From NCBI GenBank assembly GCA_902795095.1, contig CADBKB010000001.1, positions 1 to 38,068 on the forward strand: a stretch of DNA of 38,068 nt. The letters are read 5' to 3'. Both the position numbers and the translations under genes were made by a program. Source of the DNA: Oscillospiraceae bacterium (lineage in GTDB: Bacteria > Bacillota_A > Clostridia > Oscillospirales > Oscillospiraceae). Below are positions 15,540-24,280 of the stretch, one piece after another; position 1 is the stretch's first letter, and each line of letters starts with the position of its first letter. The notes below the pieces were generated by a model that saw nothing but the letters and a program-made list of their open reading frames with translations, searched no databases and was not told the DNA's origin.

Positions 15540-15590
15540 CATGGGCGGTGATACCATCTCCGCCCATGTTTGCAATTTAGGTGATACCAT
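15540..15590 (+). promoter_or_regulatory. Leader hairpin and duplicated ribosome-binding 11-mer before spoVD
   Basis: CATGGGCGG (15540-15548) and CCGCCCATG (15560-15568) form a perfect 9-bp stem with an 11-base loop. GGTGATACCAT occurs twice, at 15547-15557 (stem edge and loop) and at 15580-15590, where it is the real ribosome-binding site and the first two bases of the start codon. The copies are 33 bases apart. No T-run follows the stem, so it is not an ordinary terminator. Confidence 0.55.
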
Positions 15591-18033
15591 GAAAAAACGT
15601 AAAAACAACATCATACCCCTCCGGCCGAGGAAGAAGCAGTATCCCCGGGAGACCACAAACCGGCCCTATCTGCTGCGCACCGTGGTGGTGGGCGCGTTTG
15701 TGGGCCTGCTGTTCCTGGGCCTGATCGGCCGCCTGTTCTATATGATGGTGGTGCAGCATGATTACTATGAGAGCCGTGCTATCCGCAACCAGACCCGCAG
15801 CATCACCGTCAGCGCCAACCGCGGCGAGATCTACGACTGCAACATGGATCTGCTGGCCAACTCCGTCAGTGTGGAGACCGTGTTCATCGACCCGGAATGG
15901 ATCGCCCGGGAGAAGGAGGATCTGAATCTGATCGCCGACGGCCTGTCCGAGATCCTGGGAGTGGACCCGGCCTTTGTGCGCGAGCAGGCGGCGGATACGG
16001 AGATGCTCTATAAGGTCATCAAGCGCAAGATCCCCGAGGCGCAGGCCGACGAGGTGCGCAAGTTCATCCTCGACAATAAGCTCGGCGGCGTCCACCTGGA
16101 GGCCGACAGCCAGCGCAATTATCCCTGCGGCCCGCTGGCGGCCCAGGTGATCGGCTTCACCAACGACGAAAACCAGGGCGCCGAGGGCCTGGAAGCGGGC
16201 TATGACGGCCTGCTCAAGGGCACCGCGGGCGCCGTGGTGAAGACCCGGGGCAACGGCGGCACGGAGATGCTCTACTCCTATGAGAAATTCTACGAGGCCT
16301 CCGACGGCCATGATCTGGTGCTGACCATCGACAACAACGTGCAGATGTTCCTGGAAAAGAACATGGAGGCCGCCATAGAGAAGTACGACGTGCTCAACGG
16401 CGCCTTCGGCATCGTCATGGATGTGAACACCGGCGAGATCAAGGCCATGGCCAACCTGAGCGCCTTCGATCCCAACAAGTACCTCGACGTCTACGACGAG
16501 GATACCCGGCAGGAGCTCGACGAGCTCTACGACGAGGCCCTGGAGGCCAAGGTCCGGGAGGACCTGGAGAAGAACAAGACCGGCGCCAAGAAGCCCGAGA
16601 CCGAAGCCGAGGACGCGGCGGAGGACGAGGAGGAGGCGCAGCAGACCGACGAGAGCTACAAGACGCTGATCGATCGCTACAACCAGATGGTCATGGAGGC
16701 GCGGCTCAAGCAGTGGCGCAACCGCACCGTCTCCGACGGCTATGAGCCCGGCTCCACCTTCAAGACCATCACCCTGGCCGCCGCCCTGGAGGAGGGCGCC
16801 GTCAGTCTGGAGGACACCTGGTTCTGCGGCGGCTCCGCCAAGATTGAACGTCGTGACCAAATCCTGCACTGCTGGTACGCCAAGGGCCACGGCAGTCAGA
16901 GCACGGCCCAGGCCCTGCAGAATTCCTGCAACATCGCATTTGCCAACATCGGCATCGCCCTGGGCGGCGAGAAGCTGTATGAATATGTCAAGGCCTTCGG
17001 CCTGCTGGAAAAGACGGGCATCGATCTGCCCGGCGAGGGCACGGGCTACTTCTTCACCCACGACGCCATCGCCAACCCCGAGACCTACGCCTCCCTGACC
17101 TCCGCCGCCTTCGGCCAGACCTTCAAGGTCACCCCCATCCAGCTCGTGCGGGCCATCGCCGCCGTGGTGAACGGAGGCTATGTGCTCGAGCCCTACGTGG
17201 TCAGCGAGGTCCTGGACAACGGAGGCAACGTGGTGGACAAGAATGAGCGCCACGTCCTGCGCCAGGCCATCAGCGAGCAGACCTCCCATACCATGCGCGA
17301 GCTGATGGAGAGCGTTGTCACCGAGGGCACCGCCAGCAACGCCCAGGTGGTGGGCTACGCCATCGGCGGAAAGACCGGCACCTCGGAAAAAATCGACGAA
17401 TTCGATGAGAACGGCCGTCCTGTGGACGATAAGATCGTCTCCTTCGTGGGCGTGGCGCCCATCGACGATCCCCAGTACATCGTGCTGGTGGCGCTGGATA
17501 CCCCCTCGCCCGCCACGGGCTACTATATCTCCGGCGGCGTCATGGCCGCGCCGGTGGTGCGGGACGTGTTCACAGATATCCTCCCGTATCTTGGGGTGAC
17601 GCCCCATTACGAGGAGGAGGACCTGCACTATGTCAACATGGTCATGCCCAATGTGACGGCCCTGAGCCGCAGCGAGGCGGAGAAGAATCTGACGGAGGAG
17701 CACCTGCAGGCGGAGTTCGTCGGCGAGGGCGCCACCGTTACCGACCAGATCCCCTCGCCCGGTGCGGAGGTGCCCGGCAACTCCACGGTCCTCATCTATC
17801 TCGGCGAGGAGAAGCCCACGGACCTGGTGACCGTGCCGGACCTGTCCGGCTTGACACAGTACCAGGCACGCAGTACAATAAACAGCGTCGGCGGCCTGTA
17901 TATGCAGACCCGCGGCTCCAAGAGCGAGTCCGGATCCGTTACCGTCAGCGCCCAGGATATTCCCCCCGGGACCCAGGTGGAGCGGGGCACCACCATCACG
18001 GTGGAGCTCACCGACTCCTCCGCCCAGGATTAA
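15589..18033 (+). CDS. spoVD: Class B penicillin-binding protein, SpoVD/FtsI type, with two PASTA domains
   Basis: This is a transpeptidase that cross-links peptidoglycan at the septum or in the spore cortex. The 814-residue protein has a short basic cytoplasmic tail, a transmembrane helix at about 30-52, and a dimerisation domain starting at NRGEIYDCNMDLLANSV. The transpeptidase domain has the active-site Ser389 in GSTFK, SCN at 446-448 and KTG at 595-597. Two PASTA domains follow at about 682-745 and 746-810 (MPNVTALSRSEAEKNL; VPDLSGLTQYQARSTI). A charged insert at about 301-360, very rich in Asp and Glu, separates the first transpeptidase strand from the SxxK serine and is not part of the usual family core. 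The ATG at 15589 follows AGGTG; a longer frame upstream lacks a good start. SpoVD and the vegetative PBP2b cannot be told apart with certainty. Confidence 0.92.
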   Translation: MKKRKNNIIPLRPRKKQYPRETTNRPYLLRTVVVGAFVGLLFLGLIGRLFYMMVVQHDYYESRAIRNQTRSITVSANRGEIYDCNMDLLANSVSVETVFIDPEWIAREKEDLNLIADGLSEILGVDPAFVREQAADTEMLYKVIKRKIPEAQADEVRKFILDNKLGGVHLEADSQRNYPCGPLAAQVIGFTNDENQGAEGLEAGYDGLLKGTAGAVVKTRGNGGTEMLYSYEKFYEASDGHDLVLTIDNNVQMFLEKNMEAAIEKYDVLNGAFGIVMDVNTGEIKAMANLSAFDPNKYLDVYDEDTRQELDELYDEALEAKVREDLEKNKTGAKKPETEAEDAAEDEEEAQQTDESYKTLIDRYNQMVMEARLKQWRNRTVSDGYEPGSTFKTITLAAALEEGAVSLEDTWFCGGSAKIERRDQILHCWYAKGHGSQSTAQALQNSCNIAFANIGIALGGEKLYEYVKAFGLLEKTGIDLPGEGTGYFFTHDAIANPETYASLTSAAFGQTFKVTPIQLVRAIAAVVNGGYVLEPYVVSEVLDNGGNVVDKNERHVLRQAISEQTSHTMRELMESVVTEGTASNAQVVGYAIGGKTGTSEKIDEFDENGRPVDDKIVSFVGVAPIDDPQYIVLVALDTPSPATGYYISGGVMAAPVVRDVFTDILPYLGVTPHYEEEDLHYVNMVMPNVTALSRSEAEKNLTEEHLQAEFVGEGATVTDQIPSPGAEVPGNSTVLIYLGEEKPTDLVTVPDLSGLTQYQARSTINSVGGLYMQTRGSKSESGSVTVSAQDIPPGTQVERGTTITVELTDSSAQD

Positions 18034-18055
18034 ACCATACACCAGGAGGCCTGTT

Positions 18056-19522
18056 ATGCGGCTTGAAACCCTACTCGCCGGACTTGACGTGCTGGAGCTG
18101 CACGCGGATCCCGGCATCGAGATCTCCGACGTCTGCTATGATTCGCGGACCTGTACCCCCGGCGCCCTGTTCGTGGCCATCTCCGGCTTTGCCGTCGACG
18201 GCCATCGCTTCATCCCCGCCGCCCTCGGGAAGGGGGCCTGCGCGGTGGTGTGCGAGCGAGCGCCGGAGACGGAGTGCGCCTACGTCCTTGTGAGATCCGC
18301 GCGGCTGGCCCTGGCGCAGCTCGGCGCGAACTGGTTCGGCCATCCCGCCGACGATATGAAGATCATCGGCGTCACCGGCACCAACGGCAAGACCACCAGC
18401 ACCTACCTGCTCAAGAGCGTGCTGGAGCAGGCGGCCGGGGCCAAGGTGGGCCTGATCGGCACCATTCAGAATATGATCGGCGATCAGGTGCTGCACACCG
18501 AGCGCACCACCCCCGAGAGCTTTGAGCTTCACCGCCTGTTCGCGCAGATGCGCGACGCGGGCTGCACCCATGTGGTCATGGAGGTCTCCTCCCATGCCCT
18601 GGTGCTTGAACGGGTGGGCGCCATCCGCTTTGCCGTGGGCGCCTTCACGAATCTCACCGAGGATCACCTGGATTTCCACAAGACCATGGAGGCCTACGCC
18701 GAGGCCAAGGCCATCCTGTTCGGCCGCTGCGAGCGCGCCGTGATCAATACCGACGATCCCTGGGCGAAGACCATGATCGCCGCCGCCGCGGGCCCCGTGC
18801 TGACCTATGGCATCGAATCCCAGGCGGCGCTGACGGCCCGAAGCATCGCCCTGCACGCCGACGGCGTCACCTTTGACGCGGTATGGGGCGGTCAGAGCTA
18901 TCCCGTGCGCCTGGGTATCCCCGGCCGCTTCACGGTGTACAACTGCCTGACCGTCATCGGCTGCGCCCTGTCGCTGGGCCTCTCCCCGGCGCAGATCGCC
19001 GACGCCCTGGTCCGGGCGAAGGGCGTCAAGGGCAGGGTGGAGGTCATCCCCACCCCCGGCACCGATTATACCGTGCTGGCAGACTACGCCCACACGCCCG
19101 ACGCCCTGGAGAACGTGCTGCGCACGGTGCGGGGCTTCTGCAAGGGGCGGGTCATCGCCCTGTTCGGCTGCGGCGGCGATCGCGATCCCATCAAGCGCCC
19201 CATCATGGGCAAAATCGGCGTGGACTACGCCGATCTGGCGGTCATCACCTCCGATAACCCCCGTACCGAGGATCCGAATGCCATCATCGCCGATATCCTC
19301 AAGGGCGTGGAGGGTACCAAGACCCCCTATGTGACCATCGAGAACCGGCCGGAGGCCATCTACTGGGCCATGGCGAACGCCCGGAAGGACGATGTGATCG
19401 TCCTGGCAGGCAAGGGTCACGAGGATTACCAGGAAATCAACCATGTAAAATACCATCTCGATGAGCGTGAGGTCGTGGCCGATTGCCTGGCCCGCCTGGC
19501 GCAGGAGGATAACAAATGCTGA
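18056..19522 (+). CDS. murE: UDP-N-acetylmuramoyl-L-alanyl-D-glutamate--2,6-diaminopimelate ligase
   Basis: MurE adds the third amino acid of the peptidoglycan stem. The 488-residue Mur ligase has the N-terminal UDP-sugar domain (SDVCYDSRTCTPGALFVAISG), the ATP loop GVTGTNGKTTSTYLL, TTPESFELH, EVSSHALVLERV and a C-terminal domain with LADYAHTPDALENVL and FGCGGDRDPIKRP. D400-N401-P402-R403 is the motif that selects meso-diaminopimelate rather than lysine, so the wall is probably DAP-type. The ATG follows CCAGGAGGCC. The last codons overlap the murF start by 7 bases. The length is normal. Confidence 0.97.
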   Translation: MRLETLLAGLDVLELHADPGIEISDVCYDSRTCTPGALFVAISGFAVDGHRFIPAALGKGACAVVCERAPETECAYVLVRSARLALAQLGANWFGHPADDMKIIGVTGTNGKTTSTYLLKSVLEQAAGAKVGLIGTIQNMIGDQVLHTERTTPESFELHRLFAQMRDAGCTHVVMEVSSHALVLERVGAIRFAVGAFTNLTEDHLDFHKTMEAYAEAKAILFGRCERAVINTDDPWAKTMIAAAAGPVLTYGIESQAALTARSIALHADGVTFDAVWGGQSYPVRLGIPGRFTVYNCLTVIGCALSLGLSPAQIADALVRAKGVKGRVEVIPTPGTDYTVLADYAHTPDALENVLRTVRGFCKGRVIALFGCGGDRDPIKRPIMGKIGVDYADLAVITSDNPRTEDPNAIIADILKGVEGTKTPYVTIENRPEAIYWAMANARKDDVIVLAGKGHEDYQEINHVKYHLDEREVVADCLARLAQEDNKC

Positions 19523-20880
19523 CACTCAAGCAGGTGGCCCAGTGGTGCGACGGCTCCGTCGCCCCGGAATATGCCAACATCGAAATCACCGGCATCAGCA
19601 CCGATACCCGTTCCATCCGCCCGGGCGAGCTGTTTATCGCCCTGCAGGGCGACAGCTTCGACGGCCATATCTTTGTCCGTCAGGCGCTGGAGAAGGGAGC
19701 CGGCGCCGTCATGACCCACAAGCAGATGGGCCCCGGCGTGCCGGCGGTGTTCGTCGACGACACCATGGAGGCTCTGGGCGCCCTGGCACGGGGCTACCGC
19801 GCCGCCCACAGCTGCCGCGTCATCGGCATCACCGGCAGCGTGGGGAAGACCACCACCAAGGAAATGATCGCTGACATCCTGGCCACCACCTACCGCACCT
19901 GCCGCACCAAGGGCAACCACAACAACAACGTCGGCCTGCCCCTGAGCATTCTGTCCATCGAGGACGACTGCGAGGAGGCGGTCATGGAGATGGGCATGAA
20001 CCATTTCCGCGAAATGTCCTACCTCACCTCCATCGCCCGGCCCAATGTGGCGCTGATCAACAATATCGGCACCATGCACATTGAGCACCTGGGCTCCCGG
20101 GAGGGCATCCTCAGCGCGAAGATGGAGATCCTGGAGGGCCTCATGCCCGGCGGCACCGTGATCTTCAACGGCGACGAGCCCCTGCTGTGGAACCAGCGCG
20201 GACAGCTGGGGGAGAAGCCGGTCTATTTCGGCATCGAAAATCCCGCCTGCGACATCGTTGCCACCAACATCAACCAGGCCGACGGCGGCATGTATTTCCG
20301 CGTCATCGGCATCGGCCAGGAGTTCGACGTCTTTGTGCCCGCCGAGGGCATGCATATCGTCTACGACGCCCTTGCCGCCGTCACCGTGGGTCTGATGGAA
20401 CATGTCCGCCCCGAGCGGATCCAGTCGGCCCTGTCCCGTTTCCAAAATACCGGCAGCCGCCAGAGCATCTATGAGCGGGGCGGCTACACCATCATCGAGG
20501 ACTGCTACAACGCCGGCCCCGAATCCATGAGGGCGGCCCTTGACGTGCTGGCTGAGCATGCCGGCACAGGACGCAGGATCGCCGTGCTGGGCGATATGCT
20601 GGAGCTGGGCACCTGCTCCATCGCCGAGCACTACCGCCTGGGCCGCCTGGCCGCCGAGAAGGCGGACCTGGTCTATGCCTACGGCCCCCACTCCGACCGT
20701 GTGGTCATCGGCGCCGTCACCGGCGGCATCAGCAACAAGTCCACCGCCCGCTTCGATACCCATGAGGAAATGGCCGCCATGCTGCGCCGGGTGGCAAAGC
20801 CCGGCGATACCCTCCTGTTCAAGGGCAGCCGCGGCATGAAGATGGAGAAGGTGCTGGAGCTGTTCCTGGAAGGAAAGTAA
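19516..20880 (+). CDS. murF: UDP-N-acetylmuramoyl-tripeptide--D-alanyl-D-alanine ligase
   Basis: MurF adds D-Ala-D-Ala to the UDP-MurNAc-tripeptide, in the last cytosolic step. The 454-residue protein shows the MurF-type N-terminal domain (GISTDTRSIRPGELFIALQGDSFDGH), the ATP loop GITGSVGKTTTKEMIA, TKGNHNNNVGLPLS, EMGMNHFREM, and the C-terminal YNAGPESMRAALDVL and FKGSRGMKMEKVL. These are family signatures. The ATG at 19516 lies inside the end of murE, with GGAGG upstream, so the two are likely coupled. Confidence 0.97.
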   Translation: MLTLKQVAQWCDGSVAPEYANIEITGISTDTRSIRPGELFIALQGDSFDGHIFVRQALEKGAGAVMTHKQMGPGVPAVFVDDTMEALGALARGYRAAHSCRVIGITGSVGKTTTKEMIADILATTYRTCRTKGNHNNNVGLPLSILSIEDDCEEAVMEMGMNHFREMSYLTSIARPNVALINNIGTMHIEHLGSREGILSAKMEILEGLMPGGTVIFNGDEPLLWNQRGQLGEKPVYFGIENPACDIVATNINQADGGMYFRVIGIGQEFDVFVPAEGMHIVYDALAAVTVGLMEHVRPERIQSALSRFQNTGSRQSIYERGGYTIIEDCYNAGPESMRAALDVLAEHAGTGRRIAVLGDMLELGTCSIAEHYRLGRLAAEKADLVYAYGPHSDRVVIGAVTGGISNKSTARFDTHEEMAAMLRRVAKPGDTLLFKGSRGMKMEKVLELFLEGK

Positions 20881-20902
20881 CGTACAGAAGGAGTCAACGA
20901 AC

Positions 20903-21898
20903 ATGCTGGACCGTGAGATCTTACCAATCATCCTTGCCGCCGTATGCGCCTTTGCCCTGGCCTTGCTGGTCGGGCGGTTTCTGATCCCGGCGCTGCGGGC
21001 CCTCAAGGCGGGGCAGTCCATCCGGGAGATCGGACCCACCTGGCACAACAGCAAATCCGGCACGCCCACCATGGGCGGCCTCATCTTCATCGCCGGGCTG
21101 CTGCTCATCATCCCCTTCGGCTGGAGAGGCATGAAAAGCGGCGACTGGACCCATCTGCTGGTGCTGGTATTTTCCCTGGTGTTCGGCGTCATCGGCTTCC
21201 TCGACGATTTTTTCAAGGTGAAATATAAGCGCAATCTGGGCCTGACCGCCATACAGAAGCTGCTTCTGCAGCTGGCGGCCAGCGCGCTGTTTGTGTATAT
21301 CCTCTATCGGCTGGGCGAGCTGACCTGCGAGCTTTATGTGCCGTTCTTCAACGTCTCGTGGCACCTGCCCCTGGCGGTTTACATCGGCCTTGCCATGTTC
21401 ATCATCGTCGGCTGCGTCAACGCGGTCAATCTGACCGACGGCATCGACGGCCTGGCCGCCGGCGTCACCATCCCGGTGATGGTGTTCTTCACCGTGGTAT
21501 GTCTGTGCGCGGGCAAGCTGACCCTGGGCCTGTTCCCGGCCTGCCTGGTGGGCGGCCTGGCGGGCTTCCTGTGCTATAATTTTCACCCCGCGAAGGTGTT
21601 CATGGGCGATACAGGCTCGCTGTTCCTCGGCGCCGCAGTGTGCGGCATGGCCTTTGCCCTGGATCTGCCCCTGGTGCTGATCCCGGTGGGCATCATCTAT
21701 ATCATCGAGACCCTTTCGGTCATTTTGCAGGTGGGCTATTTCAAGCTGACCCACGGCAAGCGCATCTTCCGCATGACGCCCATCCACCACCATTTTGAAA
21801 TGGGCGGCTGGAGCGAGGTGAAGATCTTCACCGTTTTCACCGGCGTCACCTGCATTGCCTGCATTCTGGCCTGGCTCGGCGTCGCGGCGCGCTTCTGA
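20903..21898 (+). CDS. mraY: Phospho-N-acetylmuramoyl-pentapeptide-transferase
   Basis: MraY moves phospho-MurNAc-pentapeptide onto undecaprenyl phosphate at the inner face of the membrane, giving lipid I. The 331-residue protein has about ten membrane helices. Catalytic and family motifs are present: GTPTMGGLIF, GFLDDFFKVKYKRNLGL with the paired aspartates, NAVNLTDGIDGLAAG, FMGDTGSLFLG and the histidine block MTPIHHHFE. The start at 20903 follows AGAAGGAG. The next gene is ftsW; in most dcw clusters murD would come between. Confidence 0.97.
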   Translation: MLDREILPIILAAVCAFALALLVGRFLIPALRALKAGQSIREIGPTWHNSKSGTPTMGGLIFIAGLLLIIPFGWRGMKSGDWTHLLVLVFSLVFGVIGFLDDFFKVKYKRNLGLTAIQKLLLQLAASALFVYILYRLGELTCELYVPFFNVSWHLPLAVYIGLAMFIIVGCVNAVNLTDGIDGLAAGVTIPVMVFFTVVCLCAGKLTLGLFPACLVGGLAGFLCYNFHPAKVFMGDTGSLFLGAAVCGMAFALDLPLVLIPVGIIYIIETLSVILQVGYFKLTHGKRIFRMTPIHHHFEMGGWSEVKIFTVFTGVTCIACILAWLGVAARF

Positions 21899-21927
21899 GC
21901 GCGCCCATAACGCGGAAAGGAGGACCC

Positions 21928-23109
21928 ATGGCTGCGTTAACCGAACATCCCGAAGCCCTCGCCCCGGAGCAGGATGAGCGAGGTCTGCCGGACCTGCCCT
22001 TCATGCTTCTGACGGTGCTGCTCGTCGTCATCGGCGTCATCATGCTTTTCTCCGCCAGCTATGCCAGCGCCTATGCAGATCCCGATATCCAGAGTTCCTC
22101 GTATTATTTTGTCAGACAGGGCGGCTTCGCTCTGGCGGGGATCGCCGCCATGTGGTTCATCAGCCGGATCAATTACCAGGCGTTCCGCTTTTTCAGCGTG
22201 TTTATCCTGGCGGGCTCCATCCTCCTGCTGGCCATGGTTCCGGTGATCGGTCTGGAGGAGAACGGCGCGAAACGCTGGATCCGCCTGTTCGGCATCAACT
22301 TCCAGCCCTCGGAGCTTGCCAAGGTGGGCGTCGTCATGATCTTTGCGACCCTGATGTCCGTCTGGCGGGACCGGATGCGCACCTTCCGCTACGGCGTCGC
22401 GCCGTATCTCGGCATTCTGGCCGTGATCGCGCTGCTTCTGTATATTGAGCGCCATCTTTCCGCGACGCTGATTATTTTTATGACCGGCGCGGTGATGATG
22501 CTTCTGGGCGGCACCAGCAAGCGCTGGCTCATCGGCCTGGCCATCGTTGCCGTGGGACTGATCGCCATCTATCTTCTGACCAGAGGCTACACCGGCGACC
22601 GAATAAAAGCCTGGCTGCATCCGGAGGAATTTGCCTCCGACGAGGGCTATCAGGTCATCCAGTCCCAGTATGCCATCGGCTCCGGCGGACTGACCGGCCT
22701 CGGCTTCGGAAAGAGCCGGCAGAAATATCTGTATCTGCCCGAGGAGCACAACGACTATATCTTTGCCATCGTGTGCGAGGAGCTGGGCTTCATCGGCGCG
22801 AGCGTGATCGTTCTGCTGTTCGCCCTGCTGGTGCTGCGCGGCTACTGGATCTCCATGCATGCGCACGACCGCTTCGGCGCGCTTCTGTCGGCCGGTCTCA
22901 CCACCCTCATCGGTCTGCAGGTGCTGCTCAATATCGGCGTTGTGACAAACCTTTTGCCCTCCACCGGCATCTCGCTGCCCTTCTTCTCCTACGGAGGCAC
23001 GGCGCTGCTGGTGAATCTGGCCGAGATGGGCATGATACTGAGTGTTTCACGTCAGAATACCAACCGTATGGTCGTGAAGCGGCGGAAGAAGAGGAGCAAA
23101 GCCCGATGA
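21928..23109 (+). CDS. ftsW: Lipid II polymerase of the SEDS family, FtsW/SpoVE type
   Basis: SEDS proteins polymerise lipid II into glycan strands together with a class B PBP, here probably the SpoVD-like protein encoded upstream. The 393-residue protein has a polar N-terminus of about 27 residues, then about ten membrane helices. Family motifs include LFSASYASAYA, NGAKRWIRLFGINFQPSELAKVG, the long extracytoplasmic loop with SDEGYQVIQSQYAIGSGGLTGLGFGKSRQKY-like sequence, LPEEHNDYIFAIVCEELGFIG and LPSTGISLPFFSYGG. The C-terminus is basic (RRKKRSKAR). SpoVE and FtsW are near-identical in motif, so the label is by position. It overlaps murG by 4 bases (ATGA). Confidence 0.93.
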   Translation: MAALTEHPEALAPEQDERGLPDLPFMLLTVLLVVIGVIMLFSASYASAYADPDIQSSSYYFVRQGGFALAGIAAMWFISRINYQAFRFFSVFILAGSILLLAMVPVIGLEENGAKRWIRLFGINFQPSELAKVGVVMIFATLMSVWRDRMRTFRYGVAPYLGILAVIALLLYIERHLSATLIIFMTGAVMMLLGGTSKRWLIGLAIVAVGLIAIYLLTRGYTGDRIKAWLHPEEFASDEGYQVIQSQYAIGSGGLTGLGFGKSRQKYLYLPEEHNDYIFAIVCEELGFIGASVIVLLFALLVLRGYWISMHAHDRFGALLSAGLTTLIGLQVLLNIGVVTNLLPSTGISLPFFSYGGTALLVNLAEMGMILSVSRQNTNRMVVKRRKKRSKAR

Positions 23110-24230
23110 GAGTAGTTTTTACCTGCGGCGGCACCGGCGGCCATATCAACCCCGCCCTGGCGGTGGCGAAGCTCCTGCGCGAGCGGCGGCCGGACAGCGA
23201 GATCCTGTTCATCGGCGCCGACGACGGCATGGAGGGCACCCTCGTGCCCCGGGAGGGCTTCCGCCTGGAGACCATCAAGATCGACTTTTTTGAGCGCAGG
23301 CTCACCCCCAAGGGACTGGTGCACAACGCCAGGACCGCCCTGCAGATCGGCGGGGCCCTGCGGCGGGTGGACGCCATTCTGAAGGAATTTCAGCCCGATG
23401 TGATCCTGGGCACCGGGGGCTATGCCAGCTTCCCGGCCCTGCGCCAGGGCGCCCGCCGCGGCATTCCCACCGCGGTGCATGAATCCAATGCCGTGCCCGG
23501 CCTTGCCACCCGCATGGTCATGAAGAAGGTGGACCGGATCCTGGTGTGCTACGACGAGTGCGCCGAGCAGTATCCCGATCCGGCGAAGGTGAGCGCCGTG
23601 GGCATGCCCGTGGATGAGGAATTTATCTTCACCAAGCGGGCCGACGCCCGCCGCGCCCTGGGCATCGGCGAGGACGAGAAGCTGATCGTCACCTGCTGGG
23701 GCAGCCTGGGCGCCCGGGAAATGAACAAGAAAATCGCGCGTTTCATCCAGTTGGAAAGCCAGACGGACGAATTCCGCCATGTCCACGCTACCGGCTCCTA
23801 CGGCTGGCGCTGGATGCCGGACCTGGTCCGGGATATGGGCGTGGATCTGTCCGCCCACCCCGGGATCGAAATGCGGGAATATATCTATAATATGCCGGAG
23901 CTCATGGCGGCGGCGGATCTGATGATCTGCCGGGCCGGCGCCTCCACCCTCAACGAGGTGGCGGCCAGCGCCGTGCCGGCGATCATTGTGCCGTCGCCCA
24001 ATGTGACGGACAATCATCAGGAAAAGAACGCCCGGATCCTGGACCGGCGCGGCGCGGCCGTGGTGGTGCGGGAGTCCGAGTGCGACGGCGACAGCCTCTA
24101 CGCCCTGGCAAGGGAGCTGCTGAGCGATCCCGACCGGCTGGGGAGCATGCGCCGCGCCCTGCAGAGCATGGCGGTGCTGGACTCCGCCGAGCGGATCTAC
24201 GGGATCCTGCGGACTCTGGCCGAACAATAA
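23106..24230 (+). CDS. murG: Lipid II synthase, UDP-GlcNAc:undecaprenyl-PP-MurNAc-pentapeptide GlcNAc transferase
   Basis: MurG adds GlcNAc to lipid I to make lipid II, on the cytoplasmic face of the membrane. The 374-residue GT-B enzyme opens with VVFTCGGTGGHINPALAVAKLL, which has the GGTGGH motif. It continues with VILGTGGYASFPAL, AVHESNAVPGLATRM, and the UDP-GlcNAc pocket near WGSLGAREMNK, MAAADLMICRAGASTLNEVAA and PSPNVTDNHQEKNA. All are expected for MurG. The start overlaps the end of ftsW (ATGA), and AGGAGCAAAGCCCG is upstream. The length is normal. Confidence 0.96.
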   Translation: MRVVFTCGGTGGHINPALAVAKLLRERRPDSEILFIGADDGMEGTLVPREGFRLETIKIDFFERRLTPKGLVHNARTALQIGGALRRVDAILKEFQPDVILGTGGYASFPALRQGARRGIPTAVHESNAVPGLATRMVMKKVDRILVCYDECAEQYPDPAKVSAVGMPVDEEFIFTKRADARRALGIGEDEKLIVTCWGSLGAREMNKKIARFIQLESQTDEFRHVHATGSYGWRWMPDLVRDMGVDLSAHPGIEMREYIYNMPELMAAADLMICRAGASTLNEVAASAVPAIIVPSPNVTDNHQEKNARILDRRGAAVVVRESECDGDSLYALARELLSDPDRLGSMRRALQSMAVLDSAERIYGILRTLAEQ

Positions 24231-24236
24231 CACGAT

Positions 24237-24273
24237 CCTCCGCATAGGATGGGGAAACCCGACGATGCGGAGG
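24237..24273 (+). promoter_or_regulatory. Hairpin that pairs with the murA Shine-Dalgarno
   Basis: CCTCCGCAT (24237-24245) is the exact complement of ATGCGGAGG (24265-24273). The right arm contains most of the GGAGGG that serves as murA ribosome-binding site (24269-24274). Between them GGG-AAA-CCC (24252-24260) can form an inner stem-loop. No T-run follows, so a translation or mRNA-stability role is more likely than termination. Confidence 0.6.
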
Positions 24274-24280
24274 GATGAGC

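Noticed and set aside
15540..15568. Rho-independent terminator before spoVD
   Set aside because: The stem is perfect but no T-run follows and the loop is long; a leader element is more likely.
16489..16668. Frameshift as the cause of the acidic stretch in the PBP
   Set aside because: The frame is kept on both sides and the codon use is like that of the flanks, so it is a true insert.
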